Of a stretch of DNA of 64,000 nt, positions 16,365 to 24,412 are shown one piece after another. The stretch covers positions 1,631,001 through 1,695,000 of the forward strand of contig NZ_JACCFP010000001.1 in assembly GCF_013410655.1 (NCBI RefSeq), read 5' to 3'. Source of the DNA: Nocardioides thalensis (GTDB lineage: Bacteria > Actinomycetota > Actinomycetes > Propionibacteriales > Nocardioidaceae). Numbering within the stretch: the first letter of the stretch is position 1; every line of letters begins with the position of its first letter. The position numbers and the translations under genes are program-made. The notes below the pieces were generated by a model. The model was not told where the DNA came from and did no database searches. It was given only the letters and a program-made list of their open reading frames with translations.

Positions 16365-16581
16365 GAATCCGCCCTCATGGTTCGCCGAATCCGCCCTCAT
16401 GGTTCGTTGAATCCGCCCTCATGGTTCGCCGAATCGCCCTCGATGGCTTGGCGAGTCGACCAGCGTGGTCGCGCCGCGATGGTCCCTCGACCGCCCGCAA
16501 CCAACGCGGGTGAATCGACCGACCACGAGGGCGGATTCGACCGACCACGAGGGCGGATTCGACCGACCACGAGGGCGGATT
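16365..16581. repeat. Inverted array of 22-bp tandem repeats
   Basis: Left arm: three 22-bp units beginning GAATCCGCCCTCATGGTTCG at 16365, 16387 and 16409, plus a degenerate fourth at 16431-16452. Right arm: three identical 22-bp units at 16516, 16538 and 16560, each containing GACCACGAGGGCGGATT. This is the reverse complement of the left unit with about four changes. The two 66-bp arms can pair. Between them are small perfect hairpins, for example CGACCA-GCG-TGGTCG at 16457-16471 and CCCGC-N7-GCGGG near 16493-16509. The array fills the gap between convergent era and the septum-formation genes and may end transcription from both sides. It is not a CRISPR: the spacing is zero. Confidence 0.85.
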
Positions 16582-16594
16582 CGGCAAGGGGCGA

Positions 16595-17431
16595 TCAGTC
16601 CGCGGGAGCCCAGCAGCGGCCGAACTGCTGACCCATGTCCCACTGCTCCTGGGTGGGCCACTCGTAGCCCCAGTCGAACTCGAGCGGGTCGGGAGCGACG
16701 TCGAGGGCGGCGTTCTCGCACTGGACCTGGCCGCGCTCCTCGGCGGCCGCCTCGCCGGGGTAGTCGACCTTGGCCTCGAAGGTGACGACGTCGATGGCGC
16801 GCCAGGTGTGGTCCTCGGAGCAGGGGACGCGCTCGAAGCCTCGAGCGTCGGGTGCGGCGGTGCCGCACATCGCGTAGGCCTCCTGGCCCTGCTGCCGGTC
16901 GAGCACGCCCTCGAGGCTGCCGGTGACCTCCGTCAGCGAGGAGGAGCCGCCGACCACGACCACGTCGCAGCGGTACCAGTCCTCCCCGGCGTCGGACTCC
17001 TCGACGGTGGGGGTGAACCAGACGGCTCGGAGCATGCTGAGCCGAAGTGCGTCGGCGTCACCGCCGACGAAGGCCGGCAGCTCCGCCGGGCAGGTCTCCG
17101 CCACCTGGGCCTGGACGCGGTCGGAGTCCACCGCGACGAGGTGGCCGTCGACCACGGTGTCGAGGCGGCCGACGGCGTACGTCTCGGCGGTGTGCGGCCG
17201 CTCGCAGGGGACGGGGCGCCGCTGGCTGGTCGGAGCCAGCGCCTGCTCGAACCCGAGCCGGTAGCAGGCGCCGTCCTCGGGCGGCGGGGGTGGCGGCTCG
17301 GCGGTCGGCGGGGGAGTCGGCTCGGCGGGCTTCGGCTCGGCCTCCGGCTCCGAGGTGCAGCCGGCCGCGAGCAGGCCGACCACGACCAGGCCGCCCAGGG
17401 CGCGACCCGCGGCGTTGCCCCACGCGGTCAT
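16595..17431 (-). CDS. Septum-formation-domain lipoprotein (copy 1)
   Basis: 278 residues. The lipoprotein signal has lipobox LLAAGC at about residues 20-25. A Pro/Glu-rich linker follows (PTPPPTAEPPPPPPED). A septum-formation-type domain has two cysteine-containing halves: VPCERPHTAETYAVG with YRCDVVVVGG, and VPCSEDHTWRAIDVV with VQCENAA. ATG 17431 is preferred because it overlaps the upstream paralogue's stop codon (ATGA). The family is actinobacterial, extracytoplasmic and linked by name to septum formation, with a poorly known role. It is paralogous to the upstream gene, and the two form an operon. Confidence 0.72.
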   Translation of the reverse strand: MTAWGNAAGRALGGLVVVGLLAAGCTSEPEAEPKPAEPTPPPTAEPPPPPPEDGACYRLGFEQALAPTSQRRPVPCERPHTAETYAVGRLDTVVDGHLVAVDSDRVQAQVAETCPAELPAFVGGDADALRLSMLRAVWFTPTVEESDAGEDWYRCDVVVVGGSSSLTEVTGSLEGVLDRQQGQEAYAMCGTAAPDARGFERVPCSEDHTWRAIDVVTFEAKVDYPGEAAAEERGQVQCENAALDVAPDPLEFDWGYEWPTQEQWDMGQQFGRCWAPAD

Positions 17432-18249
17432 TCCGTCGTCTTCGCCCAGCAGACCGAGCGCCGGTTGCCCGCGTCCCACTCCGCCTCGTGGAAGTAGGTG
17501 TAGGCGAACTCGAACGAGGCGGGGTAGCCCAGCCAGGCCTGGACGGCGATCCGGCACTGCGCGTCGGTGCGGCTCGCGACGACCTGGTCGCCGGGATACT
17601 CGTCTCCCGGCACGCCGACCTTGATCGCGCTCACGGCGCGCCAGTCGTGCTGCTGGGAGCACGGGACCTTCTCGGTCTGCTCGAACACCGGGCCCCGGGC
17701 GCACACCAGCCACTTGTCCTCGGGGAGGCCGAGCAGCAACCCCTCCGCGGTCTTCGGGAGCGGCACGTAGGCCTCGCTGGTCGCCGTACCGCCCACCACG
17801 TCGCAGCGGAACCAGCGCGCTCCGTCGTCCCAGGCCTGCTCGGACGGGCGGAACCACGCCCAGCTGACGATCGTGCGCAGCACCAGGCTCTCGTCGGCGC
17901 CGACGAACTCGGCGAACCGCTTCGAGCAGGTCGTGTAGGCGTGCTGGCCGACGGCCTCGTCGTCGTAGGCGGCGTCGTCGAACTTGGCGGGGAGCTCGCC
18001 GACGTGGAACGTCTGCGCGGTGTGCCGCGCCCCGCAGTCGACGGTCTTGGTCGCGTTGGCGGCCTGCTCGACGTCGGTCGGCGCGAGCACCCGGCACGCG
18101 CCGAGCGTCGGCGGCTCGGTCGAGTCGACGAGGTCGGGGTCCACGTTGTCGCCCTGCGGCTCGCTGCCACAGGCGGTGAGGGCGAGGCCGAGGACGACGA
18201 CGGCCGCGGCCGCCCGGAGCCGCTGCGCGACGGCGCGTCGGTGCGTCAT
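17428..18249 (-). CDS. Septum-formation-domain lipoprotein (copy 2)
   Basis: 273 residues. The signal peptide ends in lipobox LALTAC. The mature part has VDCGARHTAQTFHVGEL, WFRCDVVGGTA, VPCSQQHDWRAVSAIKVG and a C-terminal FAYTYFHEAEWDAGNRRSVC. This mirrors the neighbouring copy, so the pair arose by tandem duplication. ATG 18249 has GGGGAG six bases upstream; the in-frame GTG at 18261 lies on that RBS and is less likely. The role is probably in the cell envelope, inferred from domain and export signal only. Confidence 0.72.
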   Translation of the reverse strand: MTHRRAVAQRLRAAAAVVVLGLALTACGSEPQGDNVDPDLVDSTEPPTLGACRVLAPTDVEQAANATKTVDCGARHTAQTFHVGELPAKFDDAAYDDEAVGQHAYTTCSKRFAEFVGADESLVLRTIVSWAWFRPSEQAWDDGARWFRCDVVGGTATSEAYVPLPKTAEGLLLGLPEDKWLVCARGPVFEQTEKVPCSQQHDWRAVSAIKVGVPGDEYPGDQVVASRTDAQCRIAVQAWLGYPASFEFAYTYFHEAEWDAGNRRSVCWAKTTE

Positions 18250-18294
18250 CGCTCTCCCCACTTCAAGTCTGGGCCGGTCAGGTGCTCAGTACAG

Positions 18295-18311
18295 CGGCGA
18301 TCGTAGCGCCC
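18295..18311. repeat. 17-bp direct repeat, copy A
   Basis: CGGCGATCGTAGCGCCC occurs here and again at 19824-19840, flanking the lower-GC propeller-like gene. This copy is in the 86-bp gap downstream of that gene. Confidence 0.6.
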
Positions 18312-18335
18312 GATCCGCACCGAGACCCCGGGTGC

Positions 18336-19766
18336 TCAGCGATCTCTCTTCAGTTGCAGGAGCGGCGAGGCCACGTAGTCGCCCTGATCCACAATCAGAC
18401 CTTCGATCATTAGTCGTCCGTCGTCATCGGTCATGCGAAGCGCGGTGCGGCCTCGGCCCTCCTCATCCAGTTTGATCCACCGGGTGATGACCGAGAAGCC
18501 AGGGTCCGGACCGGCTTTGACGAGGACGCGACGATCAGGAATCGACGGCCCCCGGAAGCGGGCGCGGACGATGATCCGTTCGCCCGTCGCATACCGATCA
18601 CGCGGCGTGGAGAGCGTCAGGTGACTCGCCGGACGAGGAGTGATCACGTGCAGCACTCCGGCCCGTGGCCAGAGACCGTTGTCGAAGCTCAACTCGTAGA
18701 GCTTTTTCTTTCCGAACTCCAGCGAGTTCTCCACCGCCCGCCGCTCGTGGTTGTACCAGCGGAGAGTCTTGGTCGATCCGCTTCGGAAGATTCTGGCGTC
18801 CCAATACGCGATCGACCCCGAAGCAACGAGTCCGTCTGACCGCGCGGTGATCGTCGTCAGGTCCTCGCCATCGTTGAGGTACTCCCACTTGCCCGCGAAG
18901 CAGGGGTAGCCAGGGGCGAGCTTGAGGTTGGACGCCGCGAAACTCCATCCGCCCTGGTTGACAACCACATCGCGCCCGGGAACGTAGGCGATGTCGCGGA
19001 GCAGCCGGGCCATGCTGCACGAGTCGTCCCGCGAACCGGGTGTCTCGTTGCCGGCGTTCTCAACGTTGCGGCTCGCGCGCAGGCTCAACTCGGGAGGCGT
19101 GGATGACGTGAGGTCGTGCGCGCTCAGGCTGTAGCCGCTCGCGACGAACAGCGTGGAAGTGGTCGGATCGACGGCGAGGTCGCTGTACGTTCCGATATCC
19201 GGGGAAAGAGCCGTGACGTCTCCCGTGTCCGGATCGAGCGCATACAGTCCGTCGCCGCCAATGCCCGGACAAGACGTCGTGTAGAAGACGAGGCCTTCGA
19301 GGGTGGTCATCTCCCACGGACAGCCGGGCACATCCTGGACCTGTCCGACGGTGCCGACCCAAGCGGGCTCACTCGGTAGTGGATGCGTCTCGACTATCTC
19401 GAGGGTCGCGATGTCGACCTCGGCGATCGTCGCCGTCGATTCCGGGTTGCTCGCACGCTCCCACCCACCGACGTACAGGGTGGACTTGTCAGCAGAGACA
19501 GCCAGCGCACCATTGCCTGCGACGTCAGGAAGGGTGCCGACGGGGACGCCTCTCAGATCGGTAACGAGGACCGTGTCGGACTTTCCCCTGCGTGAGATGA
19601 AGATTCGGTCGTGCTTCTCGACCACGGCCATGTCATGAAAGCCGTTGAGGGTGATCCGGGAGCGGGTGTCCTCCGCAGCGGCCGGGGCGGCGGTGAGCGC
19701 ACTGAAGAGTGTTGTCGCGGCGACCGCACACGCGACGATGGGCCGAGCAGCGGGGAGCATGGTCAT
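18336..19766 (-). CDS. Secreted beta-propeller-like protein
   Basis: 476 residues. The Sec signal peptide (MTMLPAARPIVACAVAATTL, cleavage after APAAA) is followed by about 330 residues with repeated blade-like segments: GNGALAVSADKSTLYVGGW, TYSDLAVDPTTSTLFVASG, GLYALDPDTGDVTALSPD. A C-terminal Ig-like region follows (HLTLSTPRDRYATGERIIV). ATG 19766 has CAGGAG eight bases upstream. Codon use is visibly less GC-rich than in the neighbours (TTT, AAA, CTT and AAG-rich runs near 18695-18720). The gene is bounded by a 17-bp direct repeat, which suggests acquisition. The substrate or role is unknown. Confidence 0.65.
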   Translation of the reverse strand: MTMLPAARPIVACAVAATTLFSALTAAPAAAEDTRSRITLNGFHDMAVVEKHDRIFISRRGKSDTVLVTDLRGVPVGTLPDVAGNGALAVSADKSTLYVGGWERASNPESTATIAEVDIATLEIVETHPLPSEPAWVGTVGQVQDVPGCPWEMTTLEGLVFYTTSCPGIGGDGLYALDPDTGDVTALSPDIGTYSDLAVDPTTSTLFVASGYSLSAHDLTSSTPPELSLRASRNVENAGNETPGSRDDSCSMARLLRDIAYVPGRDVVVNQGGWSFAASNLKLAPGYPCFAGKWEYLNDGEDLTTITARSDGLVASGSIAYWDARIFRSGSTKTLRWYNHERRAVENSLEFGKKKLYELSFDNGLWPRAGVLHVITPRPASHLTLSTPRDRYATGERIIVRARFRGPSIPDRRVLVKAGPDPGFSVITRWIKLDEEGRGRTALRMTDDDGRLMIEGLIVDQGDYVASPLLQLKRDR

Positions 19767-19806
19767 GAAGTTCTCCTGTGGAGCCGAGCGCGCCAGGGCG
19801 CCCCGC

Positions 19807-20304
19807 CTAAGCGGCGAGCAGGACGGCGATCGTAGCGCCCAGCTCGTAGGCCGCAGCGGTGTGCTCGTCCTCGAGGTCGCCGAGCACCTCGAGGACGTCG
19901 TACGACTGCTTCCAGCCCAGCGCCCCGACGATCGACTGCACCGACCGTACGGCGCCGGTGAGGTCGTAGCGGCCGTGGACGTAGAGCCCGTAGGGACGGC
20001 CCTTCGTGCCTCCCTCGGACGCCGTGGGGTCGGCCGCGCCGGACGGGTCGAGCGCACCGCCGACCGCCAGGAACGTCGAGTCGAAGAAGTGCTTCAGCGC
20101 GCCGGACATGTAGCCGAAGTTGGCCGACGTGCCCAGCACGTAGCCGTCCGCGGCCAGCACGTCGTCGGCCGTCGCCTCCAGCGCCGGTCGGACGACGACC
20201 TCGACCCCTTCGATCGCCTCGTCCCCTGCGCCGGCGACCACGGCGTCGGTCAGCGCCCGCAGCGAGCGGCTGGGGGAGTGGTGGACGATGAGCAGTCGCG
20301 CCAT
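19807..20304 (-). CDS. Flavodoxin-like NAD(P)H-dependent reductase
   Basis: 165 residues with a flavodoxin fold: LLIVHHSPSRSLRALTDAV at the N-terminus (FMN phosphate loop), then DGYVLGTSANFGYMSGALKH and FFDSTFLAVGG, typical of WrbA/flavodoxin-like quinone or FMN reductases. The last codons contain copy B of the 17-bp direct repeat (the GATIAV region). It is divergent from the leuA leader, whose promoter lies in the 36-bp gap. Substrate unknown. Confidence 0.72.
   Translation of the reverse strand: MARLLIVHHSPSRSLRALTDAVVAGAGDEAIEGVEVVVRPALEATADDVLAADGYVLGTSANFGYMSGALKHFFDSTFLAVGGALDPSGAADPTASEGGTKGRPYGLYVHGRYDLTGAVRSVQSIVGALGWKQSYDVLEVLGDLEDEHTAAAYELGATIAVLLAA
19824..19840. repeat. 17-bp direct repeat, copy B
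   Basis: Second copy of CGGCGATCGTAGCGCCC, inside the 3' end of the flavoprotein gene. It probably represents the ancestral copy, because it is coding there. Confidence 0.6.
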
Positions 20305-20324
20305 CCCGTCAGGCTACGGGCTGC

Positions 20325-20330
20325 TAGAGT
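20325..20330 (+). promoter_or_regulatory. Putative -10 element of the leuA leader transcript
   Basis: TAGAGT ten bases before the leader-peptide ATG at 20341. The transcript would start only a few bases before that ATG. Confidence 0.45.
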
Positions 20331-20340
20331 GTGGCCCGTC

Positions 20341-20382
20341 ATGATGCGCGCGCTTCTTCTTAGCTGCCGCAGCGAGGTCTGA
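20341..20382 (+). CDS. leuL: leuA leader peptide (MMRALLLSCRSEV)
   Basis: A 13-codon ORF with three consecutive leucine codons, all CTT (20353-20361), a rare codon in this GC-rich genome. Its last codons form the 5' arm of a strong hairpin. The ORF ends 77 bp before leuA. This is the layout of ribosome-mediated attenuation: with scarce charged tRNA-Leu the ribosome stalls on CTT, covers the 5' arm and changes the RNA fold. Leucine leader peptides before leuA are known in Streptomyces and corynebacteria. Strongly supported by position and codons. Confidence 0.85.
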   Translation: MMRALLLSCRSEV

Positions 20383-20411
20383 ACCGTCCCGGCCGGACCC
20401 CCTCGCTGCGG
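20367..20411 (+). promoter_or_regulatory. leuA attenuator hairpin
   Basis: CCGCAGCGAGG (20367-20377) pairs perfectly with CCTCGCTGCGG (20401-20411), an 11-bp stem with a 23-base loop. No U-run follows. The 5' arm overlaps the leader peptide. CGAGGTC at 20373-20379 can alternatively pair with GACCTCG at 20444-20450, beside the leuA RBS (CGAGGA, 20449-20454). Confidence 0.75.
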
Positions 20412-20459
20412 AGTGCTGCTGCGCGACCGGCCGACTCCCGTTCGACCTCGAGGACTCTC

Positions 20460-22184
20460 ATGACCACGATTCCCAGCCAGCAGCCCAGCGGCATGCCGTT
20501 CCACCGCTACACCGCCTTCGAGCCGGTGACCGTCCCCGACCGCACCTGGCCGGACCAGCGGATCACCCACGCACCCCGGTGGCTGTCCACCGACCTGCGC
20601 GACGGCAACCAGGCGCTCATCGACCCGATGAGTCCCGCGCGCAAGATGAAGATGTTCGAGCTCCTGGTCCGGATGGGCTACAAGGAGATCGAGGTCGGCT
20701 TCCCCGCCGCGAGCCAGACCGACTTCGACTTCGTGCGCCAGCTGGTCGAGGGCGACAAGATCCCCGACGACGTACGCGTCTCGGTGCTGACCCAGGCCCG
20801 TGAGGACCTGATCGCGCGGACCGTCGAGTCGCTCGTCGGCGCCGACAAGGCGACCGTCCACCTCTACAACGCCACCGCCCCGCTGTTCCAGCGCGTGGTC
20901 TTCAACGTGACCGAGGCCGAGTGCATCGGCATCGCGACCCGCGGCACCGAGTGGGTCATGAAGTACGCCGAGGAGCTGCTCGCGGGCACCGACTTCGGCT
21001 ACCAGTACAGCCCGGAGATCTTCACCCAGACGCCCACCGACTTCGCGCTCGAGGTCTGCGAGCGGGTCTCCGACGTGTGGCAGCCGGAGGCGGGTCGCGA
21101 GATCATCCTCAACCTGCCGGCCACGGTCGAGATGTCGACGCCCAACACCTACGCCGACCAGATCGAGTACTTCTCCCGCGGCCTCACCCGTCGCGAGCAC
21201 ACGGCGATCAGCCTGCACCCGCACAACGACCGCGGCACCGCTGTCGCCGCCACCGAGCTGGCGCTGATGGCCGGCGCCGACCGGGTCGAGGGCTGCCTGT
21301 TCGGCCACGGCGAGCGCACGGGCAACGTCGACCTGGTCACGCTCGCGATGAACCTGTTCAGCCAGGGCATCGACCCCGAGGTCAACCTCTCCGACATCGA
21401 CGAGATCCGCCGCACGGTCGAGTACTGCACCCAGCTGCCGGTCCACCCGCGGCACCCCTACGCGGGCGACCTGGTCTACACCGCCTTCTCGGGCTCCCAC
21501 CAGGACGCCATCAAGAAGGGCCTGGAGGACCTCCAGCGGATCGCCGACGACGCCGGCAAGCCCGTCGACGAGATCCCGTGGGAGGCGCCGTACCTCCCGA
21601 TCGACCCCAAGGACGTCGGCCGCACCTACGAGGCCGTGATCCGGGTCAACAGTCAGTCCGGCAAGGGTGGCGTCGCCTACGTGCTCAAGGCCGAGCACAG
21701 CCTCGACCTGCCGCGACGGGCGCAGATCGAGTTCAGCCGGGTCATCCAGCAGCACACCGACGCCCAGGGCGGGGAGGTCACCCCGGAGGAGATCTGGACG
21801 ATCTTCAACAAGGAGTACCTCGAGCGCGAGGCGCCGTACTCCCTGGTCAGCTTCACCTCGACCACCGACGAGGAGGGCGACGACCAGCAGGAGGTCCGGA
21901 TGGTCGTCCGCGGCGAGGAGCAGGCGTTCACCGGCCGCGGCAACGGCCCGGTCGCGGCGTTCGTCGACGGCATGCGCCAGGCCGGCGCCGACATCCGAGT
22001 GCTCGACTACGCCGAGCACGCGCTCAGCTCGGGCGGCGATGCGATGGCCGCGGCGTACGTCGAGTGCGAGATCGCCGGCGAGATCGTGTGGGGCATCGGC
22101 ATCCACCACAACATCGTCACGGCCTCGCTCCGCGCCGTCGTCTGCGCCGCCAACCGCGCTCAGGCGACGACCATCCCGCACTGA
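20460..22184 (+). CDS. leuA: 2-isopropylmalate synthase
   Basis: 574 residues, the long actinobacterial form. It condenses 2-ketoisovalerate and acetyl-CoA, the first committed step of leucine synthesis. Catalytic signatures are LSTDLRDGNQALIDPM (about residues 41-56) and SLHPHNDRGTAVAATELAL with the metal-binding HxH. The TIM barrel is followed by the LeuA dimer/allosteric domain (from about 430) with EHALSSGGDAMAAAYVECEI. ATG 20460 has CGAGGA six bases upstream. Expression is probably controlled by the leader peptide and hairpin just upstream. A strong terminator hairpin lies 16 bp after the stop. Confidence 0.96.
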   Translation: MTTIPSQQPSGMPFHRYTAFEPVTVPDRTWPDQRITHAPRWLSTDLRDGNQALIDPMSPARKMKMFELLVRMGYKEIEVGFPAASQTDFDFVRQLVEGDKIPDDVRVSVLTQAREDLIARTVESLVGADKATVHLYNATAPLFQRVVFNVTEAECIGIATRGTEWVMKYAEELLAGTDFGYQYSPEIFTQTPTDFALEVCERVSDVWQPEAGREIILNLPATVEMSTPNTYADQIEYFSRGLTRREHTAISLHPHNDRGTAVAATELALMAGADRVEGCLFGHGERTGNVDLVTLAMNLFSQGIDPEVNLSDIDEIRRTVEYCTQLPVHPRHPYAGDLVYTAFSGSHQDAIKKGLEDLQRIADDAGKPVDEIPWEAPYLPIDPKDVGRTYEAVIRVNSQSGKGGVAYVLKAEHSLDLPRRAQIEFSRVIQQHTDAQGGEVTPEEIWTIFNKEYLEREAPYSLVSFTSTTDEEGDDQQEVRMVVRGEEQAFTGRGNGPVAAFVDGMRQAGADIRVLDYAEHALSSGGDAMAAAYVECEIAGEIVWGIGIHHNIVTASLRAVVCAANRAQATTIPH

Positions 22185-22200
22185 GCCTCGGCACGACGTA

Positions 22201-22236
22201 CGACGACGGCCCCGGATCGCTCCGGGGCCGTCGTCG
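22201..22236. terminator. Hairpin terminator after leuA
   Basis: Perfect 16-bp stem (22201-22216 with 22221-22236) and tetraloop TCGC. No U-run. It lies between leuA and the convergent membrane protein gene, so it can serve both. Confidence 0.8.
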
Positions 22237-22243
22237 CTTCCGG

Positions 22244-22864
22244 TCAGCAGTGCTGCTCGACCTGGACCATGATCCCCGCAGCGCCTTCGTCGCCGCTGGT
22301 GACGATCCGGATCGCGGCGTCGGAGTCGACGAAGTCGCTCGAGAGCGTGAAGGTGACGCCATCGCCGGACTGGTCGATCGCCACGCTCGACCGTTCGCGC
22401 TCCTGGGCGGACGGGACGCCGCCGCAGGGTGCGGCGGGGGGCTCTTCGGCGTCGCCCTCGCGGTGGGTGGTCGTGCCGCGCTCGTCGTCGGAGGACTCGG
22501 TGTCGAACGACTGCTCGCCCGAGCCGTCGCCTGGCGCCGGCGGCGTGATCGGATCGGCGGAGTAGTCGACCTCGGCATCGACACCCTGCTCGCGGAGCGC
22601 GGCCTCCAGTCCGTCGGCGTCCTCGAGGCTGGTGATGGTCACGACGACGTCGCCGTCGGACTGCGCGTCGACGGCGAACGCCGGGTCCGGGCGCAGCAAG
22701 AGCACGCCGGCCGTGGCGGCGATCGCAGTGCCGATGGCGGCGCCAGCGGCAAGACGGCGACGGAGTCCGGGCCGGGCGGGGCTGGGCCGGCGGGAGGCGA
22801 CGTGGGCGCGGAGCTCGCCGAGCAGCGCGGTCTCGAAGCCGTCCAGGGGTGCGCGGGTGGTCAT
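22244..22864 (-). CDS. Single-pass membrane protein, putative partner of the ECF sigma factor
   Basis: 206 residues. The cytoplasmic N-terminus of about 38 residues (FETALLGELRAHVASRRPSP) is followed by one transmembrane helix (LAAGAAIGTAIAATAGVLLL). The extracytoplasmic domain has VVVTITSLEDADGLEAALRE and a C-terminal IVTSGDEGAAGIMVQVEQHC. The middle is Ser/Glu/Asp-rich and likely disordered. The start overlaps the sigma factor stop by four bases, so the pair is coupled. No HxxxCxxC anti-sigma motif is present. Function unknown; regulation of the sigma factor is inferred from context. Confidence 0.6.
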   Translation of the reverse strand: MTTRAPLDGFETALLGELRAHVASRRPSPARPGLRRRLAAGAAIGTAIAATAGVLLLRPDPAFAVDAQSDGDVVVTITSLEDADGLEAALREQGVDAEVDYSADPITPPAPGDGSGEQSFDTESSDDERGTTTHREGDAEEPPAAPCGGVPSAQERERSSVAIDQSGDGVTFTLSSDFVDSDAAIRIVTSGDEGAAGIMVQVEQHC

Positions 22865-23448
22865 GGCTGTACCTCCAGGTTGAGCGCGGCCACCGCTTCG
22901 GCAAGCGGCGGACGCAGGTGGGTTTGGACGCGGGCCCGGCTGCGGTGCAGCCGGACCCGCGCGGTGGCCGGCTTCACCCCCAGCACGGCCGCCGCCTCGG
23001 AGACGGACAACCCGTCGAGAGCCACGAGCTCGATGAGCGCACGGTCGCGCTCCGGCACGGCGGCGAGGGCGGCGTACAGCTCCCGCGACTCGCGCTCCAC
23101 GTCGATCCGCTCCTCGATCCGCGCCAGCGCATCGGCGTCGAGGAGCCGACGACCGGCGATCCGGCGCTCGGCCGTGCGGTGCCGTCGCTGTCGCCGGAAC
23201 TCCGACGCCACGACGTTGCGTGCCACTCCCATCAGCCAGCCGCCCGGCGTCGCCCGGTCCGGGCGGTAGCCGCCGGCGCCGTCGATCGCGGCGACGAACA
23301 CGTCGGCGGTCAGGTCGGCGGCCAGGTGCGGGTCGGCCACCCGGCGGGCCACGAAGCGCTGCACCGCGGGCAGGTGCTCGCGGTAGAAGGCCTCGAGGGC
23401 ATCCGGGTCGTCCCCGATCCGGTGCACCTCGGTCTGGTCCTGTTCCAT
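22861..23448 (-). CDS. ECF RNA polymerase sigma factor
   Basis: 195 residues. Sigma region 2: LEAFYREHLPAVQRFVARRV, AADLTADVFVAAI and GWLMGVARNVVASEFRR. Region 4: AAVPERDRALIELVALDGLS and EAAAVLGVKPATARVRLHR. The length and both domains are complete. ATG 23448. It is coupled to the downstream membrane protein gene and divergent from an alpha/beta hydrolase with 70 bp between. Confidence 0.85.
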   Translation of the reverse strand: MEQDQTEVHRIGDDPDALEAFYREHLPAVQRFVARRVADPHLAADLTADVFVAAIDGAGGYRPDRATPGGWLMGVARNVVASEFRRQRRHRTAERRIAGRRLLDADALARIEERIDVERESRELYAALAAVPERDRALIELVALDGLSVSEAAAVLGVKPATARVRLHRSRARVQTHLRPPLAEAVAALNLEVQP

Positions 23449-23518
23449 GCCCCTACTTGGTCGCAGGCCGTCCGGCGTTACATCCGGCCGCTGGATCCGC
23501 TCGTGCGATCATCGCACC

Positions 23519-24397
23519 ATGACGGGTGCGCAACGGGTGCTGACCTCCGAGCGGATCGGGCAGCTGTTCGTGGAGAGCGAGCGCGGCCGCGACCGCCTCG
23601 AGTACACCGAGTACGGCGCCGGGGACGCCTGGGTGGTGCTGCTGCCCGGGCTGCTGATGCCGCGCCGGATGCACGACCACCTCGCGCGAGCCCTCGCCGG
23701 CGCGGGGGCGCACGTCGTCACCCTCGACCCGCTCGGTCACGGGCGCTCCGACAAGCCGGACGACCCGGTGGCCTACTCGGTCACGGAGTTCGCCGAGCAG
23801 GTCGTCGCGTTGCTCGACCACCTCGGCGCGCACCAGGCCGTCGTGGGCGGCACGTCGCTGGGGGCCAACGTCGCGCTCGAGGTGGCCGCGATCGCACCCG
23901 ACCGGGTTCGGGGTCTGGTCGTCGAGATGCCTGTGCTCGACAACGCGCTCGAGGTCGCGATCGTCGCGTTCGCGCCGCTCCTGCTCACCGCCCGGGTCGC
24001 GCCGCTCGCGGTCTCCGGCCTGCGCGCGTTGACGCGGGCGGTGCCGCGCGGGGTCGTGCCGTGGTGGGTGGGCATCGGCCTCGACACCGTCGACCACCGC
24101 CCGGGCCCGCTGGCGGCGTACGTCCACGGCCTGTTCTTCGGTCGTACGGCGCCGCCGCTCAAGGAGCGGAGCCGGATCGCCGCGCCGATGCTCGTCGTCG
24201 GACACCCGCGCGACCCGCTGCACCCGGCGGCCGACGCGGAGCTGCTGGCCGAGCAGCTGCCGAACGCGACGTTCGAGCGGGCCGGCTCGATCCTGGAGTG
24301 GCGGCTGCGGCCCGAGCGCCTGGACCTGGTCGCGACCCGGTTCGTCCTGGACTGCTGGAAGCACCGCGACAACCGGCGCCGGGTGCGCAAGGCCTGA
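23519..24397 (+). CDS. Alpha/beta hydrolase
   Basis: 292 residues. The fold is evident from VVLLPGLLMPRRMHDHLARA (oxyanion region), VVTLDPLGHGRSDKP and the nucleophile elbow GGTSLGANVAL with Ser at about residue 119. An acid/His segment follows with LVVGHPRDPLHPAADAELLA. The expected late catalytic His (commonly GH near the end) is not obvious, since the C-terminus reads ...AGSILEWRLRPERL. It could therefore be a divergent member. ATG 23519 sits six bases after GATCAT. An upstream in-frame start at 23447 would overlap the sigma factor gene and is unlikely. Substrate unknown. Confidence 0.7.
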   Translation: MTGAQRVLTSERIGQLFVESERGRDRLEYTEYGAGDAWVVLLPGLLMPRRMHDHLARALAGAGAHVVTLDPLGHGRSDKPDDPVAYSVTEFAEQVVALLDHLGAHQAVVGGTSLGANVALEVAAIAPDRVRGLVVEMPVLDNALEVAIVAFAPLLLTARVAPLAVSGLRALTRAVPRGVVPWWVGIGLDTVDHRPGPLAAYVHGLFFGRTAPPLKERSRIAAPMLVVGHPRDPLHPAADAELLAEQLPNATFERAGSILEWRLRPERLDLVATRFVLDCWKHRDNRRRVRKA

Positions 24398-24412
24398 CCG
24401 AGCCGCACCGGC

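Noticed and set aside
16365..16581. Possible CRISPR array
   Set aside because: The 22-bp units abut directly with no spacers, and the second set is inverted; no cas genes are near.
20250..22904. Very long open frame antisense to leuA
   Set aside because: Typical GC-bias shadow; the plus-strand leuA has all catalytic motifs and the antisense product is Arg/Gly/Val-rich low-complexity.
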